A stretch of DNA of 45,875 bases from Robiginitomaculum sp. (lineage in GTDB: Bacteria; Pseudomonadota; Alphaproteobacteria; Caulobacterales; Maricaulaceae), in NCBI GenBank assembly GCA_002733905.1, contig NVXK01000025.1, forward strand, positions 11,083 to 56,957, written 5' to 3'. Numbering within the stretch: position 1 is the first letter of the stretch; each line of letters starts with the position of its first letter. Below are positions 8,369-16,112 of the stretch, piece after piece. Made by a program: the position numbers and the translations under genes. The notes under the pieces are model-generated. The model ran no database searches. It was not told the origin of the DNA and was given only the letters and a program-made list of their open reading frames with translations.

Positions 8369-9529
8369 ATGGCGATTATGGGAAGACCGGGGTTATCCCT
8401 GTCACAAAAGAAAGATTTATGGACAAGGTGGAGTTCAGGGCAAACGCTTAGCGAAATTGGGCGAGCGTTAGGTATTCATGCGGGTTCCGTTCATGGTGTT
8501 TTGGCTGCCTCAGGCGGCATAGCACCAACAGACCGTAAACGGTCAGTCAGATGTTTAGGGCTTACAGAACGCGAAGAGATATCTCGCGGATTGGCCGAAG
8601 GCTTCTCTCTTCGGAGTATAGCCAAGCGCCTAAACCGAGCTGTGTCGACAGTTTGTCGTGAAGTTACCCGCAACGGTGGCCGCAAACACTACCGAGCAGT
8701 ACAAGCCGATAAGAACGCCTGGAATAGAGCCTTACGGCCCAAGACGTGTTTGTTATCTAAGGCACCTGCATTATGCCAGCTTGTAGCCTCTAAACTCGCT
8801 AAACAATGGTCTCCTCAACAAATATCTGGTTGGCTACGGATTAAATATGAGGATGATACGAGCATGCAAATATCTCATGAAACAATTTATAAAAGCCTAT
8901 TTATACAGGCTCGGGGCGTCTTAAAAAAGGAACTTATGGTGCATTTACGGAGCAACCGAACCATGCGCAGGGCAAAATCATGGACCTCCAAGGGACAGCC
9001 GCGTGGACGCATTACAGATGCCGTCTCAATCCGGGATCGCCCTGCCGATATAGAAGATCGAGCCGTTCCCGGACATTGGGAGGGAGACCTCATATCCGGC
9101 AGCAAAAACACGCACATCGCCACATTAGTTGAGCGTAAAAGTCGGTATGTGACTTTGGTTAAGCTCAATGGAAAAGATACGAAATCAGTGATAAATGGTT
9201 TATGCCGACAAGTCCAAGGCCTTCCCGAAGGCTTGATGCAATCTCTTACTTGGGACCGCGGCGGCGAAATGGCAAATCATAAACTCTTTACGATGGCGAC
9301 CGATGTGCAGGTTTATTTTTGCGATCCGCAAAGCCCGTGGCAACGCGGTACAAATGAAAATACGAACCGATTGTTACGGCAGTACTTGCCTAAGAAAACG
9401 GATTTATCTGTACATAGTCAAGCGGACTTGGATTTGATCGCTCAAAAACTCAACACAAGGCCTAGAAAAACACTTGGTTATAAAACCCCTGCAGCTATAT
9501 TAGCTCAACATGTTGCGATGATCAGTTGA
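8369..9529 (+). CDS. IS30-family DDE transposase
   Basis: This 386-residue protein has an N-terminal helix-turn-helix region (about 5-100; note LSEIGRALGIHAGSVHGVL and a second HTH near LRSIAKRLNRAVSTVCREV) and a C-terminal integrase-core domain. The catalytic acidic residues are Asp in HWEGDLI, Asp in LTWDRGGE and Glu in GTNENTNR, the typical IS30 arrangement. GGAGAGG lies 7 nt before the ATG. The stop codon falls within the right inverted repeat, as is common for compact IS elements. No frame damage is visible, so the copy may be active. Confidence 0.96.
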   Translation: MAIMGRPGLSLSQKKDLWTRWSSGQTLSEIGRALGIHAGSVHGVLAASGGIAPTDRKRSVRCLGLTEREEISRGLAEGFSLRSIAKRLNRAVSTVCREVTRNGGRKHYRAVQADKNAWNRALRPKTCLLSKAPALCQLVASKLAKQWSPQQISGWLRIKYEDDTSMQISHETIYKSLFIQARGVLKKELMVHLRSNRTMRRAKSWTSKGQPRGRITDAVSIRDRPADIEDRAVPGHWEGDLISGSKNTHIATLVERKSRYVTLVKLNGKDTKSVINGLCRQVQGLPEGLMQSLTWDRGGEMANHKLFTMATDVQVYFCDPQSPWQRGTNENTNRLLRQYLPKKTDLSVHSQADLDLIAQKLNTRPRKTLGYKTPAAILAQHVAMIS

Positions 9530-9536
9530 ACTCACA
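9507..9536 (-). repeat. IS30 right inverted repeat
   Basis: Reverse complement of the left end with one mismatch in 30. It overlaps the last codons of the transposase. Confidence 0.93.
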
Positions 9537-9663
9537 AGCACCTATGTTCGATAAAGCAGAGGCGATGTGCAAAGCAGCAGCACCGCGTGATTGGTCCAAG
9601 GAAACGATTACCCAAAACCTCATAACCAGAATGCGTCAAGACGCGTTAATAGATGGTCGTTAA
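9537..9663 (+). pseudogene. Displaced 3' end of the Ser/Thr kinase gene
   Basis: Starting from the second base pair after the target duplication, this segment continues the kinase frame for 41 codons (ending RQDALIDGR) to TAA at 9661-9663. It has lost its promoter and start and is not expected to be translated. Its stop overlaps by two bases the stop of the ECF sigma gene on the other strand. Confidence 0.88.
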
Positions 9664-10247
9664 ACTCTGTTAGTCTCTACAACCTCTAAACCACGCATTT
9701 CAACCGCTAGCCAAGTTTTGGCCATTTTCCAGTCGCGCCTGACGGTACGATCTGTCACGCCTAAAATGTCAGCAGTCTCACGTTCGGTGAACCCGCTAAA
9801 ATAGCGTAAATCTACGAGTTCGGCCAATCGTGGCTTTATCGCACCCAACCTCTCTAGCAAATCATTTATCATCAAAATGTCCTCTGGGCTTTCTTTAAAC
9901 TCAGGTAGGCAATCTTTAATATCGTCATAGGGTAGATGCGCTACGCCTTCGCCGCGTTTTTTTGTCAACTTAGCTTTTATACTATTTATCAATACTTGCC
10001 TCATAGCCAAAGCAGCCGTGCGAATAAAATGTTGTTCTGAATGCCATTGACCGTGATTTCGTAATTTCATCCAGCTTTCGTGCAATAAATCCGTGGTTAG
10101 CATGGTTTGATTTCCGCCAGCCCGTCGACGTTTGGCGCGCGCGATGTTTTTTAAAGTCTCATAATGATCTTCAACCAAGGCATCTGCCTGTGTTTTGTCA
10201 CGCGGGAGTGCAAACCCATTTTCTTTTTTTAAGTTATATTGAAGCAT
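9660..10247 (-). CDS. ECF-type RNA polymerase sigma factor, kinase-associated type
   Basis: From ATG 10247 (AAGG six nt upstream; an upstream TTG at 10277 has no ribosome site) the product has 195 residues with sigma2 (about 18-90) and sigma4 (about 130-180; HTH in FTERETADILGVTDRTVRRDW). It resembles the Sigma70_ECF (PF07638/TIGR02999-like) group that often lies beside Ser/Thr kinases. The region 2.2 motif that is acidic (DAED-like) in most ECF sigmas reads Leu-Thr-Thr-Asp (T51, T52) followed by LLHE. In the ECF43 protein EcfP of Vibrio, a Thr at this region is phosphorylated by kinase PknT to allow RNA polymerase binding; the same control is inferred here. No anti-sigma gene is visible nearby. 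The gene ends tail-to-tail with the kinase. Confidence 0.87.
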   Translation of the reverse strand: MLQYNLKKENGFALPRDKTQADALVEDHYETLKNIARAKRRRAGGNQTMLTTDLLHESWMKLRNHGQWHSEQHFIRTAALAMRQVLINSIKAKLTKKRGEGVAHLPYDDIKDCLPEFKESPEDILMINDLLERLGAIKPRLAELVDLRYFSGFTERETADILGVTDRTVRRDWKMAKTWLAVEMRGLEVVETNRV

Positions 10248-10588
10248 AAATACCTTATTTTGGGCAAAGTTTAGCAAGATTTTACCAAAACTACAACCAG
10301 CTTATGCATCTAGCTTTGATTCTAGCTCTGACTCTGGCTATCTGCGGTTTTTAAAAAAAACTTTTCTCCTCAATGTCCGCATTTGTCCGCAGTTCTTGTT
10401 TCTAAGTGTAGGAACAAAAAAAAAGTAGGCCAAAGTAGGCCATAGGGCAAAATTTAAGGGCAAAATTTAAGGGCAAAATCATGACGGCTAAGCACCCGCA
10501 AAATTGCCTTTTATCCCGTGGTTGTTAAATGTGGCCTCAAACCTAACGAGCAACTCAATAGTATTCTTTCTTCTTATTGATTAAGGAA
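10248..10588. other. Intergenic stretch upstream of the sigma gene, with short tandem duplications
   Basis: No gene is supported. The interval holds the sigma promoter and, in divergent orientation, any promoter for the genes after it. Three consecutive short direct duplications occupy 10374-10479. Confidence 0.5.
10374..10479 (+). repeat. Cluster of three different short tandem duplications
   Basis: TGTCCGCA occurs twice with 10-bp period (10374-10391), AAAGTAGGCC occurs twice head-to-tail (10422-10441), and a 13-mer GGGCAAAATTTAA occurs 2.7 times (10445-10479). Each has a different unit. Confidence 0.8.
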
Positions 10589-10699
10589 ATGACGGGGCAA
10601 ACAAATTATAAGCATGCGCTTACCATGGCTGGTGTGCTGGTTTTATCAGCGTGCGGGACCTCTGATGCGGACGGCACCGTCATGGATATTAGGTTGTGA
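10589..10699 (+). CDS. Tiny putative lipoprotein (36 aa)
   Basis: An ATG preceded by AAGG opens a 36-codon frame with a short N-region, a hydrophobic core and a lipobox-like LSAC (Cys22) followed by GTSDADG. After the stop, other frames continue with protein-like text up to about 10808, so this may be the 5' end of a longer lipoprotein gene broken by frameshift. It lies in the orientation of the two secreted-protein genes downstream. No family is recognised. Confidence 0.4.
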   Translation: MTGQTNYKHALTMAGVLVLSACGTSDADGTVMDIRL

Positions 10700-10835
10700 C
10701 GTTTGGATATTGTCTCTTGGTATTACACAGAGCTCCCCCCGAATTACTCACGTACTTCAAAATAACTGTGCGCTTCTGCGTGATTATATCTGGACAGACA
10801 ACCCATAGAATTCATCGATAAAAGAAAGAGTGAAT

Positions 10836-12269
10836 ATGCGTGTTTTTATAAGCCTTCTGTTGTTCCTATTCGTTTCGGGTTTCGCGTTAAATAGCGCGCA
10901 TGCAGCACCGACAAAATGGAAAATCAATAAATATATTATTGTTCAGCAAGAACCGTCTGCAATACGGTTGCCGTACTCCGTAGAAATTTTACTTCAAGAA
11001 AAGCGAGATATTGGTGAGGAAAAAGGATTAACAACAAAGCAAATGCGTGCTTTAGAGCAATATTTTGTGGACGTAGGGAATGAATATCAGCGACAAGGTT
11101 TTTTAGAGCCTCAAATCGATACATTAACGAAAACAGGTGATGCTTTTGAAATATTTGTGTTTGACTACCCCAACGAAAACAATGGCCCTGCACGGTATGG
11201 GCCGATATGTGCTAGCGTGTTTTTTCTACCTAATGCTGACCGCTATGTGCGGGTAGATTTGTCCAGAATTCTTAATGGTTCCAAGATGGCGACAAAGGCT
11301 TATGATGATATTGCCCATGAAATGTTCCATGCTATCCAGCAAAGCTACCGGCTTTTCAAAAACAATTACAATGAAAAATGCGAACTTGGAGGCTGGATTA
11401 CTGAGGCTACAGCAGAAGCTGTTGGCGCGGACATGGCACTCACATTGAAAAAAGTAAAAATCAATGAAATCAAAACAGGCCCGAGAGATTATTCAAAACC
11501 ATTATATGTACAACACGCAAGTGGGGCCACTCAAAATAGAGCCTATTGGACAGCATCGCTTTGGCGCTATCTTGGCGAGTATGTCAGTAACGGTCAAAAA
11601 TTCCCGCAGGTAAAACAAAATAAACGTCCTGATTACAGATATTTGCAGAAATTCTTTATGAAGACAATTGATCGTTACAATCAGGAAGCCGAACTGGATT
11701 GGCTTGATGATAACCTTGATGCACAATTTGGCACTAACCTGACCAATATATATTCCAATTTCATCTCCTCCTTTGCCCATTATGTACCGGATCGGATTGG
11801 GCTTTCCCAAAAAAGTTACCTCAAACAAGTGTTCGGAAAGTGCGATCAGGTTACGCTCACCGAGAGCATTACCTTTGTTGACACGCCTAGGCGTAAATTT
11901 AGTAAAGTGTCCGCACATTGTATCGAGGTTATTTACACAGGTGGCGCTAAGGAAATTGCCGTTGGTATTTATTTGGAATCTGACAAAAAAACGGTGGATT
12001 CCATACAGCATATTGGTGTGCGGTATCATGACGCAACTGGTAACAAGAAAATCAAAGTGCTTCCAGCTAGCAGAGGGTCTTTGTCGTCGGGCAAGTCCTT
12101 TAGCGATTGGACATTCGAAGATGTTCCTTTCGCACGACATGGTCGAAGCTCCAATGTTTTTATTATCTCGAACATTGCCAAGAGGGCTTCAGATACACAT
12201 GCCAATCCAAATGTTTCCTTTAGGGTGTCATATGCCACTTCTGAAGGAGATGTGAGTATTTCAAAATAA
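10836..12269 (+). CDS. Secreted HExxH zinc metalloprotease-like protein
   Basis: The 477-residue product starts with a clear Sec signal peptide (hydrophobic 3-18, cleavage expected after AHA at about 23). HEMFH (161-165) gives the zinc-binding HExxH, and WITEATAEAVG about 25 residues later supplies Glu190 or Glu194 as a likely third ligand, a gluzincin-like pattern. The C-terminal 150 residues look like a beta-rich accessory domain with three Cys. I do not recognise a named family. The start is ATG 10836; an in-frame GTG at 10830 is possible. The next gene begins 11 bp later on the same strand, so they probably form an operon. Target and role are unknown; the signal peptide puts it outside the cytoplasm, where the kinase's helical region should also lie. 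Confidence 0.72.
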   Translation: MRVFISLLLFLFVSGFALNSAHAAPTKWKINKYIIVQQEPSAIRLPYSVEILLQEKRDIGEEKGLTTKQMRALEQYFVDVGNEYQRQGFLEPQIDTLTKTGDAFEIFVFDYPNENNGPARYGPICASVFFLPNADRYVRVDLSRILNGSKMATKAYDDIAHEMFHAIQQSYRLFKNNYNEKCELGGWITEATAEAVGADMALTLKKVKINEIKTGPRDYSKPLYVQHASGATQNRAYWTASLWRYLGEYVSNGQKFPQVKQNKRPDYRYLQKFFMKTIDRYNQEAELDWLDDNLDAQFGTNLTNIYSNFISSFAHYVPDRIGLSQKSYLKQVFGKCDQVTLTESITFVDTPRRKFSKVSAHCIEVIYTGGAKEIAVGIYLESDKKTVDSIQHIGVRYHDATGNKKIKVLPASRGSLSSGKSFSDWTFEDVPFARHGRSSNVFIISNIAKRASDTHANPNVSFRVSYATSEGDVSISK

Positions 12270-12280
12270 GGGAGCAAGAC

Positions 12281-13597
12281 ATGCAAAATTTGATGAATCT
12301 TATATTTCGCTGGGGTGTTGTTGTGGTGTTTGCCTTTGTAAGCATGACGAGCGCGGGAGCTGCATATGCAGATCCTTTCAAAAATTATTCTTCGTATGGC
12401 GGTGAAGTGGACCGCGAGCCTAATCGAAAAAAAAGGAAAAGCTGTTCTCAATATTATTATTGTGGCCCAACAAGCACAATAGAGCTGTCTATGCATGGCT
12501 CTGGCGAAACGGGTAGTATTACAGACGATATACTTGGTACGGCGGGATACGATATTGGCGAGAACGGTACATTCGAGCAATTGACGCAAGGTGGGAGCTT
12601 TAAGAATTACAGTAGGGTACTGGAAAAGATTGCCAAGACCCGCGCCGCCGACGAAGGGCAGAAAATAAAAATTGTAATCCCCATGATTGATTATGGCTAT
12701 TCTGGCACATTTAGTAATATTTCGATCAAAGCCTCTAAATCAGAAGACTCTTATGAAACACTGAAACGAAATCAATATGGCGATCATATTGGCTTTACCG
12801 GATCCGTGACCATCGAGGAATATTCCCCCTTTGTCATGAAAGGATCATATTCGGGACAAGTTTATAGTTATGAATTTGAGAGTGGTAAAGACTACCGTGG
12901 CCCTGCTTGGCAGCGACAACCCGTTAAACGCGTGGTAACAGGCACGCTAAATGGCAAGTTTAATATCCTAAGCCCATGGAAAGGCGATGACCGGATAAAT
13001 GAAACTATTGATTACCAGTCGGCAGTCGTTGATCCAATGAAAAACGACATCAAACGCCTTGCAGCCAGATACGGCATTGATATTGACGTTGATAAGGAGT
13101 TTGAGAAAGTTGATGTCAATACCAACCGAAACTCTCGACAAAAATCTAACGCCAAAAGTGTTTATGGCGACTGTAATTGCAGTTGCAATTTTACGCAAAG
13201 TGCCACCAACCAATGTAAAACTGTGTGCCGGGCGGCCTTTGATGTCTGTGAAGGGGAGCGGTATACACCGCCCGTGCAACGAACAGATATCAATAAGGAT
13301 GAACTGTCGCAGCTATTTCAAGAAATTGCGCCAGAGTTAGAAGAGCTCGCCAAGAACTTAACCCTCAATGACGGTGAAAAATTTATGAATCTAGATCAGA
13401 AGCTGATAAATAGGTTTGAAAACGATGCTGTAAAAATACCTGGCAAGCTGCGAGACAAATTCATAGTCGTGCTTGAGCAAGTAATGCCTGGTCAAGCCTA
13501 TGCACCCTTCAGAGAAAATATGATTAAAGAATTTGATGCCCTGCCTGACGATAAATCAAGAATGATTATGTTCATTGGTCTTGGCGGAAAAGAATAA
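12281..13597 (+). CDS. Secreted Cys-rich protein of unknown function
   Basis: No family is recognised. The 438-residue protein has a signal peptide (hydrophobic 13-28, cleavage expected after AYA at 30), a basic stretch at 48-54, a Cys pair (55, 61), a beta-rich middle, and a compact Cys cluster at 298, 300, 302, 312, 316 and 323 that could form disulfides or bind metal. The last 110 residues look alpha-helical. GGGAGC lies 6 nt before the ATG. It follows the metalloprotease-like gene by 11 bp, suggesting co-expression and perhaps a protease-substrate, inhibitor or complex relationship; that part is speculation. Confidence 0.65.
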   Translation: MQNLMNLIFRWGVVVVFAFVSMTSAGAAYADPFKNYSSYGGEVDREPNRKKRKSCSQYYYCGPTSTIELSMHGSGETGSITDDILGTAGYDIGENGTFEQLTQGGSFKNYSRVLEKIAKTRAADEGQKIKIVIPMIDYGYSGTFSNISIKASKSEDSYETLKRNQYGDHIGFTGSVTIEEYSPFVMKGSYSGQVYSYEFESGKDYRGPAWQRQPVKRVVTGTLNGKFNILSPWKGDDRINETIDYQSAVVDPMKNDIKRLAARYGIDIDVDKEFEKVDVNTNRNSRQKSNAKSVYGDCNCSCNFTQSATNQCKTVCRAAFDVCEGERYTPPVQRTDINKDELSQLFQEIAPELEELAKNLTLNDGEKFMNLDQKLINRFENDAVKIPGKLRDKFIVVLEQVMPGQAYAPFRENMIKEFDALPDDKSRMIMFIGLGGKE

Positions 13598-13770
13598 GAG
13601 AGCCGACATTGTGCTCCAAACCTTATCGCCAAAATACTACTTGCTGTCTCAAAAATGAGGTGGATAATTCACGAATTAGTGCCCGTTCTGGGGAAGGTGT
13701 TAAGATCGGTACAAGTGGAAATATATTAAAATACTTGGTATAGTTATAATCGTTAAAGGGGATAGAAAAT

Positions 13771-13812
13771 ATGGAAATTTGGATTGTACTCGCGGTATTG
13801 GTATGTCCTTAG
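13771..13812 (+). pseudogene. Short hydrophobic reading frame with ribosome site, probable gene stump
   Basis: AAAGGGG lies 9 nt before an ATG that opens 13 codons (MEIWIVLAVLVCP) and then stops. The text looks like the start of a membrane or exported protein. It may be the 5' stump of a lost gene, or a genuine small membrane peptide. Confidence 0.3.
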
Positions 13813-13853
13813 TCATCAGTTTGCCACTCTTTAATCAGCTCATAGGTTTGCGA

Positions 13854-13891
13854 CAATTGGTCAATTGGTCAATTGGTCAATTGGTCAATTG
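13854..13891 (+). repeat. Octamer tandem repeat, 4.75 copies of CAATTGGT
   Basis: Perfect head-to-tail CAATTGGT copies end with CAATTG. CAATTG is itself palindromic. It is non-coding and lies just before the dispersed repeat. Confidence 0.95.
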
Positions 13892-13918
13892 TTGAGTGGA
13901 CATAGACGTGTTGAGGCA

Positions 13919-14029
13919 CCCTAGGTCTTTGCGGGGAGGTCTAAAGAGTTTTCTTTAGAACGATAAGGGGCTTGCGTACTTCTTTCATATCCGCAATATG
14001 TAAATCAATTAAATTTTGGAACCAGAGTG
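13919..14029 (+). repeat. Dispersed direct repeat, right copy (partner at 5681-5793)
   Basis: Aligns over about 110 bp with 5681-5793 in the same orientation. Together they bracket the 8.2-kb kinase/sigma/secreted-protein segment. Confidence 0.8.
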
Positions 14030-14545
14030 TTTGGTTGTTTCGGCACGCCAATATGTAAATCATGGTAGCTTTAAGCCTTTGAGAGATAATAAAAAATGAG
14101 GTTAAATCAAGGGTTTACATTCTCCGTTGCGCCAATGATGGATAGGAAAGATTTATCAATAAAATCATATAGTTAAGCGATTTCGTGTGCAAAACGGGTG
14201 CACACAGGAAATGAAAACATGGGAATTTACGGGATATTTAGGGATAAATAGGGACGTTTTGTATGGTTGACACCTAAGATGTAATGCAAAAATTTTAGGT
14301 ACTTTTTGGGGCCTCGCGGATTGATCGAATTTTGGCACGTGTTTACATTTTACTCCCCCTTATAATGTTTGGAAGTTCGCAACTCGTTTTGTCGGCCATT
14401 GGAGGCGCTGACAAAATGGAGGGTTTTTCTTGCCCATGACGAAGTGGAGACAAAGTCGTGTATTGGCCGGAAATTGATGTTTTTTACAATCGGGTGGCTC
14501 AGACATAAGCCTGTATCCTAGGCGTAATGTCAGACACTGGTGTAC

Positions 14546-14818
14546 CTAAAGTGGTCGAGAGTGCTTTTTAAGGTAATGCCCTGCAGCTTCTCTAGTCATT
14601 TTACCCTGTGCCAAATTTTCTATCATATCGGCGTGGTTTTCACCTTCACTCGCCTGTAGATCATGGCCGTTATAAAATAAGAATACATCTGGGGCCATGA
14701 ATGCCGTTCTTTTGTTCCCATCAACAAAAGGGTGGTTTCGAGATATGCTTTCAGCATAGCTGCTCGCCAATTGAAAAATATCAATCTCACCATAGGCATA
14801 CTGATTTTGAGGGCGCGC
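14546..14818 (-). pseudogene. doc: Doc (death-on-curing) Fic-fold toxin, N-terminally truncated
   Basis: The frame reads as the C-terminal two-thirds of a Doc-type toxin: AYGEIDIFQLA, then the Fic motif HPFVDGNKRTAF, then a helical tail ending KKHSRPL. Doc family toxins AMPylate or phosphorylate targets such as EF-Tu. The conserved text stops at ARPQN, at about 14818, where a stop codon and the direct-repeat unit begin, so the N-terminal part and any phd-type antitoxin gene are lost. No start codon with a ribosome site remains; it is most likely a dead remnant. Confidence 0.82.
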
Positions 14819-14911
14819 CTAGAAAGAGAAACTTCGAACCTTTTTTGGGAAGAATTAGAGAATTGGGAAGTAATCATTTCTCAGAAAAAACCTCAACCCA
14901 TTCCCAAATAA
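14812..14911 (+). repeat. Direct repeat with coding character, left copy (partner at 19123-19222)
   Basis: The first 29 bases, beginning GGCGCGCC, are identical to 19123 onward, and similarity continues with substitutions. In one frame both copies read as the same C-terminal protein tail of 32 residues plus stop (ARLERETSN, then FWEELE, then ending PK). Equal length and conserved frame suggest two C-terminal fragments of a duplicated gene whose 5' parts were lost at the same point. Confidence 0.8.
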
Positions 14912-15098
14912 TCGAATTTATTTGTCCTCACTCATGTTAGTTTTAAAGCAACAGCAGGCATTAAATGAGCAACTTAAACCGCCAAAAATAAGCCGCGGCA
15001 GTCTGATTTAGTCTATATGTAAACACTAACCACTTGTCTTAGTTAGGAGCGAGTGCCGTAAATTTGCGAGCAGATATAATAAATTCAAACATTCACTA

Positions 15099-16010
15099 TT
15101 AATGCGCAATTCTCTGAACACTGCTGGGTAAATTAGTGCAAATCAAATCTGCCATATTTTCTAATAATTGGCGGCGCGGAAACCGTTTTCGAAACGTCAA
15201 GTAAATGCGGCGATATGCATTTGGGTCGTCAAGTTTTTTAGTAAACACGCCTTGATCTGTGGTCCAACTTCCGCTGAGTGCCATTGCGGGGACAAGTGTA
15301 ATGCCTTGACCCGCAGCAACCATGTTAATCAACGTTTCTAGACTAGTGACGCGAATAGATCGCGTTCCCAATGTTGCGCTCAGTTGACAAAGATCTAAGG
15401 CTTGATCTCGAAAACAATGGCCTTCAGTGAGAAGAAGAAGCTCTTCAAAAGGAAGATGTTCTGTTCGTATTTTGTCAATCGTTTGAAGAGAGTGGCCTGT
15501 TGGAAGGACGGCCCAAAATGGTTCATCATAAAGGCGTATAACATCAAGTTTAGGGTTTTCAGATGGCGTAGCCAAAATAGCAGCGTCAAGTTCCCCGTTA
15601 AGTAACGCTTGGTTAAGGCGTTCAGTAATGTCTTCCTGGAAATGTAATTTTAATTTGGGAAAAGCATCATAGTTTTTCTTTATGAAATAGGGGAGCAGAT
15701 AAGGCGCAATCGTTGGAATAGCCCCAAGACGGAATTGTCCAGAGAACGGATCACGTGCTTCTTCTGCAGTAGCGCGAATGTTATCAATTACTGAGAGTGC
15801 TTCGTCTGCGAGTTGAATAATATCTTGACCAATATCGGTTATCTGAACAGAGCGGCTATCGCGCTCAAACAAGGTTATCCCCAATTCTTGTTCAAGTTTT
15901 TTGATCTGAGTGGACAAAGCAGGCTGACTCACACCACAGACTTCAGCGGCTTTACCAAAGTGTTTAAGCTTAGAAACTGCCCGGATATATATTAAGTCAC
16001 GAATGTTCAT
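15099..16010 (-). CDS. oxyR: OxyR peroxide-sensing LysR-family activator
   Basis: An N-terminal LysR winged helix (HTH around FGKAAEVCGVSQPALSTQIKKLEQ) is followed by an OxyR regulatory domain. The redox motif GHCFRDQALDLC is present; starting at ATG 16010 (MNIRDL, as in classical OxyR) the two cysteines fall at 199 and 208, the same positions as in E. coli OxyR, which decides between this and the ATG at 16016. Oxidation to a disulfide should switch on peroxide defence genes. It is divergent from the Fur-like gene and katG, the obvious targets. Confidence 0.93.
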   Translation of the reverse strand: MNIRDLIYIRAVSKLKHFGKAAEVCGVSQPALSTQIKKLEQELGITLFERDSRSVQITDIGQDIIQLADEALSVIDNIRATAEEARDPFSGQFRLGAIPTIAPYLLPYFIKKNYDAFPKLKLHFQEDITERLNQALLNGELDAAILATPSENPKLDVIRLYDEPFWAVLPTGHSLQTIDKIRTEHLPFEELLLLTEGHCFRDQALDLCQLSATLGTRSIRVTSLETLINMVAAGQGITLVPAMALSGSWTTDQGVFTKKLDDPNAYRRIYLTFRKRFPRRQLLENMADLICTNLPSSVQRIAH

Positions 16011-16112
16011 AAACATAAGTTATCAGAATAATAAAAACAATCAATTGTACAAATGATTAAATTGCCACCATTGTAAATCTTGTGGAAACCCCAAGTACTA
16101 GGATATTATAAA

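Larger units (their letters stand above)
8307..9536 (+). mobile_element. IS30-family insertion sequence, 1230 bp, complete
   Basis: The ends are 30-bp inverted repeats beginning TGTGAGTTCAAC, with one mismatch, resembling ends of known IS30-family elements. The element is flanked by a 2-bp direct duplication (AG at 8305-8306 and 9537-9538), within the usual range for the family. It carries one transposase gene. Excision in silico restores the kinase frame exactly, which confirms the boundaries. Confidence 0.95.
13598..14545. other. 948-bp gene-poor stretch with repeats and gene debris
   Basis: No full gene is supported. It contains a 13-codon frame with a good ribosome site (13771), an octamer tandem repeat (13854-13891), the second dispersed repeat (13919-14029), an extra AATATGTAAATC block near 14050, and a 7-bp hairpin TTTTGTC/GACAAAA at 14387-14416. 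Confidence 0.6.

Noticed and set aside
13854-13891. Tandem octamers considered as a CRISPR array or replication iteron set
   Set aside because: There are no spacers between units, and no Cas, Rep or partition gene is nearby; it is a simple tandem repeat.
14623-14940. Plus- and minus-strand frames overlapping the doc remnant
   Set aside because: They are shadows of the Doc frame and of the direct repeat; only the Doc frame and the 33-codon tail show protein conservation.
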